In this document: positions 16,291 to 24,638 of the stretch, piece by piece
Layout of the letters: the number at the start of each line of letters is the position of its first letter
Position numbering within the stretch: position 1 is the first letter of the stretch
Source of the DNA: Streptomyces bluensis
GTDB lineage: Bacteria; Actinomycetota; Actinomycetes; Streptomycetales; Streptomycetaceae
Reading direction: 5' to 3'
Assembly (NCBI RefSeq): GCF_014650715.1
Contig: NZ_BMVM01000019.1
Location: 1-64,000, forward strand
DNA: 64,000 nt
Made by a program: the position numbers and the translations under genes
Notes under the pieces: generated by a model
Seen by the model: the letters and a program-made list of their open reading frames with translations, nothing else
Told to the model about the DNA's origin: nothing
The model's database searches: none

Positions 16291-18888
16291 CTACAGCGTC
16301 TTCCCCGTCGCAGGCCCGACGATCAGGCCCGAGCCGAAGGCGTCGACCCTGACCGTGTCGCCGTCCTTGACCTCGCCCGAGAGGATCTCCTTGGCGAGCC
16401 GGTCGCCGATGGCGGTCTGGACGAGACGCCGCAGCGGGCGTGCGCCGTACGCCGGGTCGTTGCCCTCGTCCGCGAGCCAGGCCAGGGCCGCGGGCGTGAC
16501 CTCCAGGGCGAGCCGGCGCTCGGCGAGCCGCCCGGCGAGGCGCTCGATCTGGAGCTGGGCGATGCGTTCCAGCTCCGCCTTGTGCAGCGCCGAGAACACC
16601 ACGAGGTCGTCCAGGCGGTTGAGGAACTCCGGCTTGAAGGAGGACCGCACCACCTCCAGCACCTGCTCCTTCTTCTCCTCCTCGGACGTGAGCGGCTCCA
16701 CGAGGAACTGGCTGCCCAGGTTCGAGGTGAGGATCAGGATGGTGTTGCGGAAGTCGACCGTCCGTCCCTGACCGTCCGTCAGCCGCCCGTCGTCCAGCAC
16801 CTGGAGGAGGATGTCGAAGACCTCAGGGTGGGCCTTCTCGACCTCGTCGAGCAGGATGACGGAGTACGGCCGCCTGCGCACGGCCTCGGTCAGCTGGCCG
16901 CCCTCCTCGTAACCGACGTAGCCGGGCGGGGCGCCGACGAGCCGGGCCACGCTGTGCTTCTCGCTGTACTCCGACATGTCGATGCGGACCATGGCCCGCT
17001 CGTCGTCGAAGAGGAAGTCCGCGAGGGCCTTGGCGAGTTCGGTCTTGCCGACACCGGTCGGACCGAGGAAGAGGAAGGAGCCGGTGGGGCGGTCGGGGTC
17101 GGAGATGCCGGCACGGGACCGTCGTACGGCGTCACTCACCGCCCGTACGGCCTCGGTCTGCCCGATGAGGCGCTTGCCGATCTCGTCCTCCATGCGCAGC
17201 AGTTTCTGCGTCTCGCCCTCCAGCAGGCGTCCGGCGGGGATGCCGGTCCAGGAGGCGACGACGTCGGCGATGTCGTCGGAGCCGACCTCGTCCTTCACCA
17301 TGGTGTCCTTGGAGGCCTCCTCCTCGGCCTCGGAGGCGGCCTCCAGCTCCTTCTCCAGGGCCGGGATCTCGCCGTACAGCAGCTTGGAGGCGGTGTCGAA
17401 GTCACCGTCACGCTGGGCCCTCTCCGCCTGCCCGCGCAGTTCGTCCAGCTTCTCCTTCAGCTCACCGACACGGTTGAGGGACTGCTTCTCCTTCTCCCAG
17501 CGCGCGGTGAGCCCCCGCAGGCCCTCCTCCTTGTCGGCGAGATCGCGGCGCAGCTTCTCCAGCCGCTCGCGGGAGGCCGCGTCGGTCTCCTTTTCGAGGG
17601 CGAGCTTCTCCATCTCCAGCCGGTCGACGGCGCGCTGGAGTTCATCGATCTCGACCGGTGACGAGTCGATCTCCATACGGAGCCGGGAGGCCGACTCGTC
17701 GACGAGGTCGATGGCCTTGTCGGGCAGGAACCGGGAGGTGATGTACCGGTCGGAGAGGGTGGCGGCGGCGACCAGCGCGCTGTCCGCGATCTGTACCTTG
17801 TGGTGGGCCTCGTACCGTCCCTTGAGCCCGCGCAGGATGGCGATGGTGTCCTCGACGGTGGGCTCGGCGACCAGCACCTGCTGGAACCGCCGCTCCAGCG
17901 CCGGGTCCTTCTCGATCCGCTCGCGGTACTCGTCGAGGGTCGTGGCCCCCACCATGCGCAGCTCACCGCGGGCGAGCATGGGCTTGAGCATGTTGCCGGC
18001 GTCCATCGCGGAGTCGCCGCCGGCACCGGCCCCCACGACGGTGTGCAGCTCGTCGATGAAGGTGATGATCTGCCCGTTGGAGTCCTTGATCTCGGCGAGG
18101 ACGGTCTTCAGCCGCTCCTCGAACTCGCCCCGGTACTTGGCACCGGCGACCATCGCGCCCAGGTCGAGCGCGACGAGCCGCTTGTTCCTGAGGGACTCGG
18201 GCACGTCGCCCTTCACGATGCGCTGCGCGAGCCCTTCGACGACGGCGGTCTTGCCGACGCCGGGCTCACCGATCAGCACGGGGTTGTTCTTCGTCCTCCG
18301 GCTGAGCACCTGCACGACCCGCCGGATCTCCTGGTCGCGCCCGATGACGGGATCGAGCTTCCCGTCCCGGGCGGCGGAGGTGAGGTCGGTCCCGAACTTC
18401 TCCAGGGCCTTGTACTGGCCCTCGGGGTCAGGGGTGGTCACCCGGCGTCCTCCCCTCGTCTTCTGGAAGGCGTCCTGCAACTTCCTGGCGTCCGCTCCCT
18501 GCCGCACGAGCACGTCGCCGGCCTGGCCGCCCTTGGCCGCGATCCCGATGAGCAGGTGTTCGGTCGACAGGTACTCGTCACCGAGTTCCCTGGCCCGCTC
18601 CTGCGCGTCGGCGACCACGGCGAGGAACTCGCGGTTCGGCTGGGGCGGCGAGACGCTGGACCCGGTCACGCTGGGCAGTCCGGCGAGGACCTTCTCCGCG
18701 CCGGCCCGCACGGAGGCCTGGTCGGCGTCGACGACGGCCAGCAGGTCGATGATGTTCTCGTTGTCCTGCCCCTGGAGCAGAGCGAGGAGCAGGTGGGCGG
18801 GGGTGAGGTCCGGGTGCCCCTCGGACACGGCCCGGTTACTGGCCGTGTTGATCGCGTCCCGGCTCCTGTTGGTCAGCTCGGCGTCCAC
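16291..18888 (-). CDS. clpB: Disaggregase ATPase ClpB
   Basis: The 865-residue hexameric chaperone ATPase re-solubilises aggregated proteins together with DnaK, DnaJ and GrpE. In order: N-terminal Clp repeat domain (about 1-145), first AAA module with Walker A GEPGVGKTA, a long coiled-coil middle domain (about 400-520, ELQRAVDRLEMEKLALEKE), and second AAA module with Walker A GPTGVGKTELAK and VSSH-like C-terminal sensor region. The coiled-coil identifies ClpB rather than ClpC. The start is GTG at 18888 with GAGGAG upstream. A HAIR operator about 85 bases upstream implies control by HspR, as reported for Streptomyces clpB. Confidence 0.97.
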   Translation of the reverse strand: MDAELTNRSRDAINTASNRAVSEGHPDLTPAHLLLALLQGQDNENIIDLLAVVDADQASVRAGAEKVLAGLPSVTGSSVSPPQPNREFLAVVADAQERARELGDEYLSTEHLLIGIAAKGGQAGDVLVRQGADARKLQDAFQKTRGGRRVTTPDPEGQYKALEKFGTDLTSAARDGKLDPVIGRDQEIRRVVQVLSRRTKNNPVLIGEPGVGKTAVVEGLAQRIVKGDVPESLRNKRLVALDLGAMVAGAKYRGEFEERLKTVLAEIKDSNGQIITFIDELHTVVGAGAGGDSAMDAGNMLKPMLARGELRMVGATTLDEYRERIEKDPALERRFQQVLVAEPTVEDTIAILRGLKGRYEAHHKVQIADSALVAAATLSDRYITSRFLPDKAIDLVDESASRLRMEIDSSPVEIDELQRAVDRLEMEKLALEKETDAASRERLEKLRRDLADKEEGLRGLTARWEKEKQSLNRVGELKEKLDELRGQAERAQRDGDFDTASKLLYGEIPALEKELEAASEAEEEASKDTMVKDEVGSDDIADVVASWTGIPAGRLLEGETQKLLRMEDEIGKRLIGQTEAVRAVSDAVRRSRAGISDPDRPTGSFLFLGPTGVGKTELAKALADFLFDDERAMVRIDMSEYSEKHSVARLVGAPPGYVGYEEGGQLTEAVRRRPYSVILLDEVEKAHPEVFDILLQVLDDGRLTDGQGRTVDFRNTILILTSNLGSQFLVEPLTSEEEKKEQVLEVVRSSFKPEFLNRLDDLVVFSALHKAELERIAQLQIERLAGRLAERRLALEVTPAALAWLADEGNDPAYGARPLRRLVQTAIGDRLAKEILSGEVKDGDTVRVDAFGSGLIVGPATGKTL

Positions 18889-18970
18889 GTTCGCTGTCTC
18901 CTCCTCGCGTCAGTCAGCCGTCGGCCCGGTGTCAGCCGTCCTCCACACTGACTTGAGCAACGTACACAAA

Positions 18971-18991
18971 GTTGAGTCTATTCCACTCAAG
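18971..18991. promoter_or_regulatory. HAIR-type HspR operator upstream of clpB
   Basis: The sequence reads GTTGAGT-N7-ACTCAAG, one base off the consensus CTTGAGT-N7-ACTCAAG bound by HspR. A further half-site CTTGAGC lies at 18952-18958. The position upstream of clpB fits HspR repression relieved by heat. Confidence 0.85.
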
Positions 18992-19240
18992 GCGATGTGC
19001 GGGAGGCTTCGGAGCACTGGGTTCACCCTGATGACGGCCCGCCCGGACGACAGCACGGAACGGCAGCACGGACGAGAGCACGCCCATGCTGCCGTTGGCG
19101 TTACATACGGTTACATACGATCCCGGGGCGCGACTGACTCGGGGTGATCGCGTTTCGAGGACGCGGGGGCCACCCGACGGAGCGCACAATTCCAGCCACC
19201 GTCGGCATCGGCGGATACCCGGAGATTTCACCGTAAACCT

Positions 19241-19281
19241 GCAGCGGCGTCACCGTGTTCAGGTCACGGTGACGCCGCTGC
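19241..19281. terminator. 17-bp hairpin after the DSGWT/Rieske-like pair
   Basis: Perfect 17-bp arms (GCAGCGGCGTCACCGTG and complement) and a 7-base loop lie just downstream of the leftward two-gene unit and separate it from clpB. Confidence 0.8.
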
Positions 19282-19325
19282 CGGGGGGAAGCGCCTGAGC
19301 GATTTACAACGACGGGGGAATCGCG

Positions 19326-19661
19326 TCAGGCACTGCGGGGGGTGGCTTGGATGCTCGCGGAGGCCGGAGCCTCCGCTTCGGCCAGCTGGTGGTCACGCTG
19401 GTCGAGGTTCACGAAGATCATTCCGTACCGGATGGCACACCGTACGGGCTGCGGCGCACCTCGCGGTCGCCGCAGACACCGGTACGCCCGCACGTCCTCG
19501 TCCTCATCGCGGGTGACCACGACCGGCTCACCGAACACGGTCACCATCAACGAGTCACCGCTGTGGGGGATGGCGGTGGCCAGGTCGATGAAATGCCAGC
19601 CGGAACGGTAGGCGGTGGCCATCTCCCGGCGGAAGGAGCGGTCGTCGGGAGGGATGCTCAT
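19326..19661 (-). CDS. Miniature Rieske-like protein lacking most cluster ligands
   Basis: A 111-residue protein. The pattern SGWHFIDLATAIPHSGDSL, then VFGEPVVVTRDEDEDVRAYR, then YGMIFVNLDQ, matches the N-terminal Rieske region of ring-hydroxylating oxygenases. Those carry CxH and CxxH cluster ligands; here the equivalents read CLRRPRG and CAIRYG, with no histidines and the intervening loop shortened. No catalytic domain is present. It would probably not hold a 2Fe-2S cluster. The ATG at 19661 overlaps the stop of the DSGWT peptide gene by four bases (ATGA) and has GAAGGA upstream, so it is translated as its partner. It is followed by a strong terminator. Homology is a judgement from motif order. 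Confidence 0.6.
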   Translation of the reverse strand: MSIPPDDRSFRREMATAYRSGWHFIDLATAIPHSGDSLMVTVFGEPVVVTRDEDEDVRAYRCLRRPRGAPQPVRCAIRYGMIFVNLDQRDHQLAEAEAPASASIQATPRSA

Positions 19662-19921
19662 GCGTCCGCGTCCTTCGGCGCTCCGATGGTCCATCCGCTG
19701 TCCTCGGCGCCCTCGGCCTGAATCACCGTCCAGCCGCTGTCCGCGGGAGGGCCGGTCCAGCCGCTGTCGGCCTCAATGCTGGTCCAGCCGCTGTCGTCAC
19801 CGTCCGACTGGGTTGCCCTTTCAGCACCCCCCACGACAAGACCGGAGCCCTCCAGGGTGCCGAAGGTCGCAGCGATGGAGAAGACTGCGGCAAGCACTGA
19901 GCCAAGCATTCTCACGCGCAT
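19658..19921 (-). CDS. Small secreted-type peptide with four DSGWT repeats
   Basis: An 87-residue product from an ATG at 19921. The first 30 residues have the look of a signal peptide or leader: two arginines, then MLGSVLAAVFSIAATFGTL. The remainder has DSGWT at about 43-47, 52-56, 61-65 and 74-78; three copies are spaced nine residues apart and the fourth thirteen. Between them are short variable spacers rich in Ala, Pro and Ile. Codons of the repeats are near-identical, pointing to recent duplication. It has no cysteines. Leader plus repeated core is the architecture of peptide-precursor genes, but no modification enzyme other than the coupled Rieske-like protein is next to it. It resembles no family I can name. 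Confidence 0.65.
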   Translation of the reverse strand: MRVRMLGSVLAAVFSIAATFGTLEGSGLVVGGAERATQSDGDDSGWTSIEADSGWTGPPADSGWTVIQAEGAEDSGWTIGAPKDADA

Positions 19922-20013
19922 CGTCGGCTTCGTCCTCACTTGATGGAATCTTCTCCCCCGTGCCACAAGACGATGGCTCATTCAGGCACGTCAATGCCAC
20001 AGGAGCGATGCAT

Positions 20014-20030
20014 CATGTTCCTGCATGTTC
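20014..20030. promoter_or_regulatory. Tandem CATGTTC repeat in the divergent promoter region
   Basis: CATGTTC occurs at 20014-20020 and 20024-20030, one helical turn apart, in the short gap between the divergent DSGWT peptide gene and the first LuxR gene. It could be an operator; the ATG at 20025 falls inside it, so the true regulator start may be further in. Confidence 0.35.
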
Positions 20031-21038
20031 AGGACCCTGGGGGGTGGAGATTTGCCTAGAAACGACTCAGAACCGACACATCCCCATGCCGTCACGGAGT
20101 TGTGTGACGCAGGAACCGGTCTTTACACCCACGCTCTGCGTTCCGGGCGTATCAACCGAGCCGAAGTGGAGTCGGCGGCCCCGTGTCTCCTGGAGTTCGC
20201 GCTGCTGCACCCGGATCCCGACGACGCGAACTGGCTGCGTCCGGTTCCGCCGTCGATCGCGCTCGCCCAGCGGCTGCATCCTCTGGAACGCGAGATACAG
20301 GACCGAAGGCGTCAGAGCATAGAACTGACCGATGCCTTCGATCCGTTCATCGCGCTCAGCACACAGAGCCAGGCGAGCATCCACGCGATCACCGTGCTGG
20401 AGGGTTTCGACCGGATCAACGCGGCGCTCAACTCCGCCACGGCCGAGTGCCACACCGAGATGCTCACCATCCAGCCCGGCGGCGGTCGCCCCGCGGACGC
20501 CCTCGTGCAGGCGCTGGAGCGCGACAGGCCCCTCACCGACCGCGGGGTCAGCATCCGCACGCTGTACCAGCACACCGCCCGCCACAGTCCGGGAACACTC
20601 GCCTATGTGGACCTGATGTCCAGCGGCAAAGTACAGGTACGCACCCTTGAGGAACTCATCGAGCGACTCATCATCTTCGACCGGACCGTGGCCTTCATCC
20701 CCGCCAGCGACGACCGGCGGGTGGCACTGGAGCTGCGTCACCCGGGACTCGTGGTCTACCTGAGGAAGGTCTTCGAACAGCTCTGGCAGCGCGCGACCCC
20801 CCTCACCGAGGAGCCTCCGTACGAAGTCAGCGGGGACGGCATCACCGGCGTGCAGCGCTCCATTGCCAAGCTCCTCATCGAGGGTCACGTCGACGAGGCC
20901 ATAGCCCGGCGCCTCGGCATGAATGTCCGCACCTGCCGAGCCCACATCGCCAAGCTCGCCACGGCCCTGGGCAGCGGCAGCCGGGCCCAGCTCGGCTATC
21001 TCATCGCCCAGTCGGGGATCCTGGAGCAGGATCACTGA
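20025..21038 (+). CDS. LuxR-type HTH regulator, first of three paralogues
   Basis: Up to 337 residues. The N-terminal domain has the shared pattern ELCDAGTGLYTHALRSGRI, PCLLEFALLHPDPDD. The middle (about 115-260) contains LEGFDRINAAL, IQPGGGRP and LERDRPLTDRGVSIRTLYQH, like TrmB/PLD-type sensor regions. The C-terminal LuxR helix-turn-helix reads GHVDEAIARRLGMNVRTCRA followed by HIAKLATALGS. The ATG at 20025 has no ribosome site and lies in a repeat; a TTG at 20052 follows GGGG and GGAG and is an alternative. It is divergent from the DSGWT peptide gene, which it may control. Confidence 0.85.
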   Translation: MFRTLGGGDLPRNDSEPTHPHAVTELCDAGTGLYTHALRSGRINRAEVESAAPCLLEFALLHPDPDDANWLRPVPPSIALAQRLHPLEREIQDRRRQSIELTDAFDPFIALSTQSQASIHAITVLEGFDRINAALNSATAECHTEMLTIQPGGGRPADALVQALERDRPLTDRGVSIRTLYQHTARHSPGTLAYVDLMSSGKVQVRTLEELIERLIIFDRTVAFIPASDDRRVALELRHPGLVVYLRKVFEQLWQRATPLTEEPPYEVSGDGITGVQRSIAKLLIEGHVDEAIARRLGMNVRTCRAHIAKLATALGSGSRAQLGYLIAQSGILEQDH

Positions 21039-21063
21039 CCCTCGGAGGGAGGGAAACCCACGC

Positions 21064-22050
21064 GTGATGAAGGCGCACAAGGCGCACAGTGCGGAGGACA
21101 TGTGCCAAGCCGGAACGGATCTGTACGCTCGCGCCCTGCGCGAAGGGCGGGTTTGTTGTGAGGACGCCGCCGGCATCCCGTGCCTGATCGACTTCGGGTT
21201 GCTGCACCCCAACATCGAGGACATGCGCTGGCTGGAACCCGTGGCCCCGGCCGTCGCCCTCCACCGGCTCCTGCGCAACGTCGAGGACCACATCGCCGAC
21301 GAACGCCGTCGCGGGGTCCGTCTGGCCGAGGCCTTCGAACCGCTGATGCGGATCGACGGCCGCCCTACGGCCGCCGCCCAGGCATCGCCCATCACCGTCC
21401 TCAGCGGCAAGCCCCGAATCAACTCCGCCATCTCCGAGGCCATGGCCGATGCGACGCTGGAGCTTCTCGCCATCCAGCCGAACACCGGCCGCAGCTCCGA
21501 GGCCGAGGCCACCTCCCTGGAGCGGGACAGGGCCCTGCTGGACCGCGGTGCCCGGATCCGTACCCTCTACCCCCACACCATGCGTCACTCGATGTCCATC
21601 ATCGCCCGCTACGAGGAGCTGACCGGCGACATCGAAGTCCGCACCCTGGACGAAGTGACCGACCGGCTCATCGTCATCGACCGCAGGGTCGCCTTCATCC
21701 CCGCCGCCAGGGACCGCTCACTCGCCCTCGAAGTGCGCCAACCCGCCCTGATCGACTACTTCTTCGTCACATTCGACCGTCTCTGGCGCCTGGCCACCCC
21801 GATGTACCCCGAGGCCGTCCAACCACCCACCGTCAACGGCATCACCCCCCGTCAACGAGCCATCGCCGCCCTCCTCATCGAAGGCCACACCGACACCGCC
21901 ATCGCGGAACGCCTCGGTATGAACGTCCGCACCGTCCGCGTCCACATCGCCAAACTCGCCGCGACGCTCGGCAGTGAAAGCCGGGCCCAACTCGGCTATC
22001 TCATCGGCCGGTCGGGGATTCTGGAAGCGGAGCGACGGCAGGAGCGTTGA
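21064..22050 (+). CDS. LuxR-type HTH regulator, second paralogue
   Basis: About 328 residues from the GTG at 21064 (an ATG follows one codon later), with GGAGGGAGGG ten bases upstream. It shares with the gene before it the N-terminal CQAGTDLYARALREGR, the central IQPNTGRS/LERDRALLDRGARIRTLYPH block, LIVIDRRVAFIPAARDRSLA, and the HTH GHTDTAIAERLGMNVRTVRV. It follows the first paralogue by 26 bases, so the two are a tandem duplication and probably co-transcribed. There is no receiver or ATPase domain; the ligand is unknown. Its last 50 bases overlap the 3' end of the opposing third paralogue. Confidence 0.88.
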   Translation: MMKAHKAHSAEDMCQAGTDLYARALREGRVCCEDAAGIPCLIDFGLLHPNIEDMRWLEPVAPAVALHRLLRNVEDHIADERRRGVRLAEAFEPLMRIDGRPTAAAQASPITVLSGKPRINSAISEAMADATLELLAIQPNTGRSSEAEATSLERDRALLDRGARIRTLYPHTMRHSMSIIARYEELTGDIEVRTLDEVTDRLIVIDRRVAFIPAARDRSLALEVRQPALIDYFFVTFDRLWRLATPMYPEAVQPPTVNGITPRQRAIAALLIEGHTDTAIAERLGMNVRTVRVHIAKLAATLGSESRAQLGYLIGRSGILEAERRQER

Positions 22051-23059
22051 GCGGGAACGGCTCCTCCCCGGTGCCGGAGCGCGGCGGACCGTCCAGCCCC
22101 GCCTGCGCGATCCGCACCCCCAGCTGCGTACGGCTGGCCGCGCCCAAGGTCTCCGAGAGCCGCGCGATATGGGCCCGGCACGTACGGACGCTGATTCCCA
22201 GCCGTTCCGCGATCACCGCGTCCTGGTGGCCCTCCGCCAGCAGGGCCGCGATGGAGCGCTCGCGATGGGAGATGCCCTCGATGCCGGTCGCGGGGATCGG
22301 GGACGTCAGCGGTACGGCCAGGCGCCACAACCGCTCGAAGACCGTGACCAGGTACTCGACCAGCGCGGGATGGCGGATCTCCAGGGCCATCGTGCGGTCC
22401 GCGTTCGCGGGGATGAAGGCGACCGTGCGGTCGAAGACGATGAGGCGTTCCACGACCTCGTCCAGCGTGCGGGCCTCCGCCGCGCCGCCCATCAGCTCCA
22501 TGTAGCTGTGCAGGCCCTGCCCGTGGCGCGCCACATGCGTGTAGAGGTCGCGCATACGGACGCCCCGGCGACACATCTCCAGTCCCCGGTGCAGCCCTTC
22601 GCGGAGTTCGTCCTCGCGGCGGATGCCGCCCGGCTGGACCGCGAGCACCTCCTGCGTGCACGCCTCGGTCGCCTCGTCCATGGCGGCACGGATGCGCTGG
22701 AGCCCGTCCAGGACGCGGATCGCCGTGCTCTCGGCGGGCGGCTGCACCCGGCCGCCGTCGAGGCCCGCGTACCAGCCGACGGCCGCGACCGCCGTCCCCA
22801 CCCGGGCCTGGCTCGCGCTGACCTCCTCGTCGACGGACCGCAGGAGCCGGGTCATCACCTCCAGCGGGGACGTGGGCACCAGCCGGTCCATGTCGTCGGG
22901 GTCGGGGTGCAGCAGGGCGAGTTCGACCAGGCAGGGCACGGCCTCGGCGTCCTCGCGCGGCACATGACCCATGCGTACGGCTTGGGAGTACACACGGTCC
23001 CCCGCCTCGCACAGCCGGTCGGCTCCGTGCGGGTGCTCGTCCGTCCCGTGCCCGGCCAT
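22001..23059 (-). CDS. LuxR-type HTH regulator, third paralogue, opposite strand
   Basis: About 352 residues, same architecture as the two genes to the left: RLCEAGDRVYSQAVRMGHV, PCLVELALLHPDPDD, LAVQPGGIRREDE, LIVFDRTVAFIPANADRTMA, and HTH GHQDAVIAERLGISVRTCRA. It is on the other strand, converges with the second paralogue and overlaps it by 50 bases at the 3' ends. The C-terminus is longer and Pro-rich. The ATG at 23059 is preceded by GAGG at a short distance; an upstream GTG at 23068 is possible. It may sense a different signal from the tandem pair. Confidence 0.86.
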   Translation of the reverse strand: MAGHGTDEHPHGADRLCEAGDRVYSQAVRMGHVPREDAEAVPCLVELALLHPDPDDMDRLVPTSPLEVMTRLLRSVDEEVSASQARVGTAVAAVGWYAGLDGGRVQPPAESTAIRVLDGLQRIRAAMDEATEACTQEVLAVQPGGIRREDELREGLHRGLEMCRRGVRMRDLYTHVARHGQGLHSYMELMGGAAEARTLDEVVERLIVFDRTVAFIPANADRTMALEIRHPALVEYLVTVFERLWRLAVPLTSPIPATGIEGISHRERSIAALLAEGHQDAVIAERLGISVRTCRAHIARLSETLGAASRTQLGVRIAQAGLDGPPRSGTGEEPFPLNAPAVAPLPESPTGR

Positions 23060-23361
23060 GACCTCATTCACCCCTGGGTCGCGTCTTCCGCAGCGCAACT
23101 ATGCGCGGACGCCTCCGGCTCCGCAACACGACCCCACCGCGTCACCGTTCCTCTATCCGTGCATCAGGTCACGATATGTCCACCCTCCGCCCCACCTCGT
23201 TGCAGCAAGTTGGGGGTGTGCGTGCGCGGCCAGGAGTGCGATCGTCATTGTGGATCACCGGAGCGTCATACAACGACCGATCAGTGCCTGACGGATCCCG
23301 TAACCTCCGCGACCGATTGCAAGCTGATACTGACCTATCAACGGGAAAGGTGTGCACCACT
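23060..23361. other. Divergent intergenic region
   Basis: The 300 bases between the third LuxR gene and the DUF418 gene contain no supported gene. Lower GC than the flanks (for example 23225-23350) is consistent with two divergent promoters. A start at 23362 leaves the open frame upstream untranslated. Confidence 0.5.
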
Positions 23362-24597
23362 GTGACCAGGTGGGACGGCAGCCAATTGTCCGACAGGGCC
23401 GCGGGCGGGGGCCCCACGAGCCTGAGCGCACCAGTGGCCGTCCAGCGACTACCCGCCGTCGACGCACTGCGCGGATTCGCGCTGCTCGGCATTCTCGTGG
23501 TGAACAGCACGCAGATCATGAATCCCTATATGTCCGAAGGGATTCGCGAGCCCGGTGCCGCTTTTGTGGACGAGATCGCCATGTGGCTGGTGACGGCGCT
23601 GGCGGCCCACAAGTTCTACCTGTTGTTCTCGTTTCTGTTCGGCTACAGCTTCACCTTGCAGGTGGCCTCTGCCGACCGGGACGGAGTGAACTTCGTGCCA
23701 CGCTATCTGCGTCGGTCACTGGGACTGCTGTTGTTGGGCATGGGGCACGCCGTGCTGCTGTACAACGGCGACATTCTCATGGCGTACGGCCTCCTCGGGC
23801 TGGTCCTCCTGTGCGCCAGGCGGATCACACCGGGAGCCGCCGCAAGGGTTGCCGGCTGGGTCTACGGAGCATTCGGTGTGATCCTCACCGCGGCGGGCGC
23901 GCTTGCCGCATGGGCAGGTGAGGAGAGTGGAACGAACCAGGCGGAGGTCGCGAAAGCCGTGGCGGCATATCGCGGCGACGCGGGCACGGTCCTCCAAGCG
24001 AACCTGGACCGACTGCCCGATGCCGTTCTCGGCATTCTCATCATGGCCCCCGGAGTGCTCGCCGCTTTCTTCCTCGGACTGGCCGCAGGCAAACGGAACC
24101 TGCTCGCCCACGCTCGCACACACCGCTCTCAGCTGGTTCGGATCGCCACCATCGGACTTGTTGTCGGAGTCCCAGGGGCCGTCTTCTTCGCCTCGGCCTC
24201 GCAAGGACCTCTCGGTGAACGATGGCAGTTCCTGGGGATCGGCGTGGGAATGCTGACGGCCCCCGCGCTGTCGGCCGCGTATGCCTGCCTGCTGCTGCTC
24301 CTGCTGCGCTCGTCATGGGGAGACCGAACCGCGCGGCTGCTCGCCCCGGCCGGCCGCATGGCGCTCACGAATTACCTGACACAGTCCGTGATCATGGCCT
24401 TCGTGGCCACCGCATACGGCCTGTCGCTCTACGGGCGTATGGGTACGGCTGCACTCATGGTGCTCGTGGCCGCCATATATGGTCTCCAACTCGCCATCAG
24501 CTCGGCGTGGTTGAGGCGTTTTCGGCTTGGGCCCGCCGAATGGCTGCTCCGAGCAGTCACCCTGGCTGGGCCTCCGGGAGAGCGGGCACGCCCCTAA
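23362..24597 (+). CDS. DUF418 family integral membrane protein
   Basis: About 411 residues from a GTG at 23362 that follows GGAAAGG. The N-terminal RLPAVDALRGFALLGILVVNS is the hallmark of DUF418/acyltransferase-3-like proteins, followed by KFYLLFSFLFGYSFTLQ, a second signature. Some 8-10 transmembrane helices follow, with GRMALTNYLTQSVIM in the C-terminal DUF418 block and a final FRLGPAEWLLRAVT. These proteins are thought to transport or modify small molecules at the membrane; none is well defined. Many DUF418 proteins occur beside secondary-metabolite or peptide genes, which makes a link to the DSGWT locus possible but unproven. Confidence 0.85.
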   Translation: MTRWDGSQLSDRAAGGGPTSLSAPVAVQRLPAVDALRGFALLGILVVNSTQIMNPYMSEGIREPGAAFVDEIAMWLVTALAAHKFYLLFSFLFGYSFTLQVASADRDGVNFVPRYLRRSLGLLLLGMGHAVLLYNGDILMAYGLLGLVLLCARRITPGAAARVAGWVYGAFGVILTAAGALAAWAGEESGTNQAEVAKAVAAYRGDAGTVLQANLDRLPDAVLGILIMAPGVLAAFFLGLAAGKRNLLAHARTHRSQLVRIATIGLVVGVPGAVFFASASQGPLGERWQFLGIGVGMLTAPALSAAYACLLLLLLRSSWGDRTARLLAPAGRMALTNYLTQSVIMAFVATAYGLSLYGRMGTAALMVLVAAIYGLQLAISSAWLRRFRLGPAEWLLRAVTLAGPPGERARP

Positions 24598-24638
24598 CGG
24601 CCTTGTCGTGGGAGGCCCGGCCCGGCAGGCCAGGGGCT

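Noticed and set aside
16976..19147. A 723-residue Ser-rich plus-strand frame
   Set aside because: Antisense to clpB, which is well defined by its AAA modules.
19700..19860. Regular DNA repeats that could suggest a CRISPR array
   Set aside because: The repeats are short, in one reading frame and encode DSGWT; spacers are 12 to 24 bases and not CRISPR-like.
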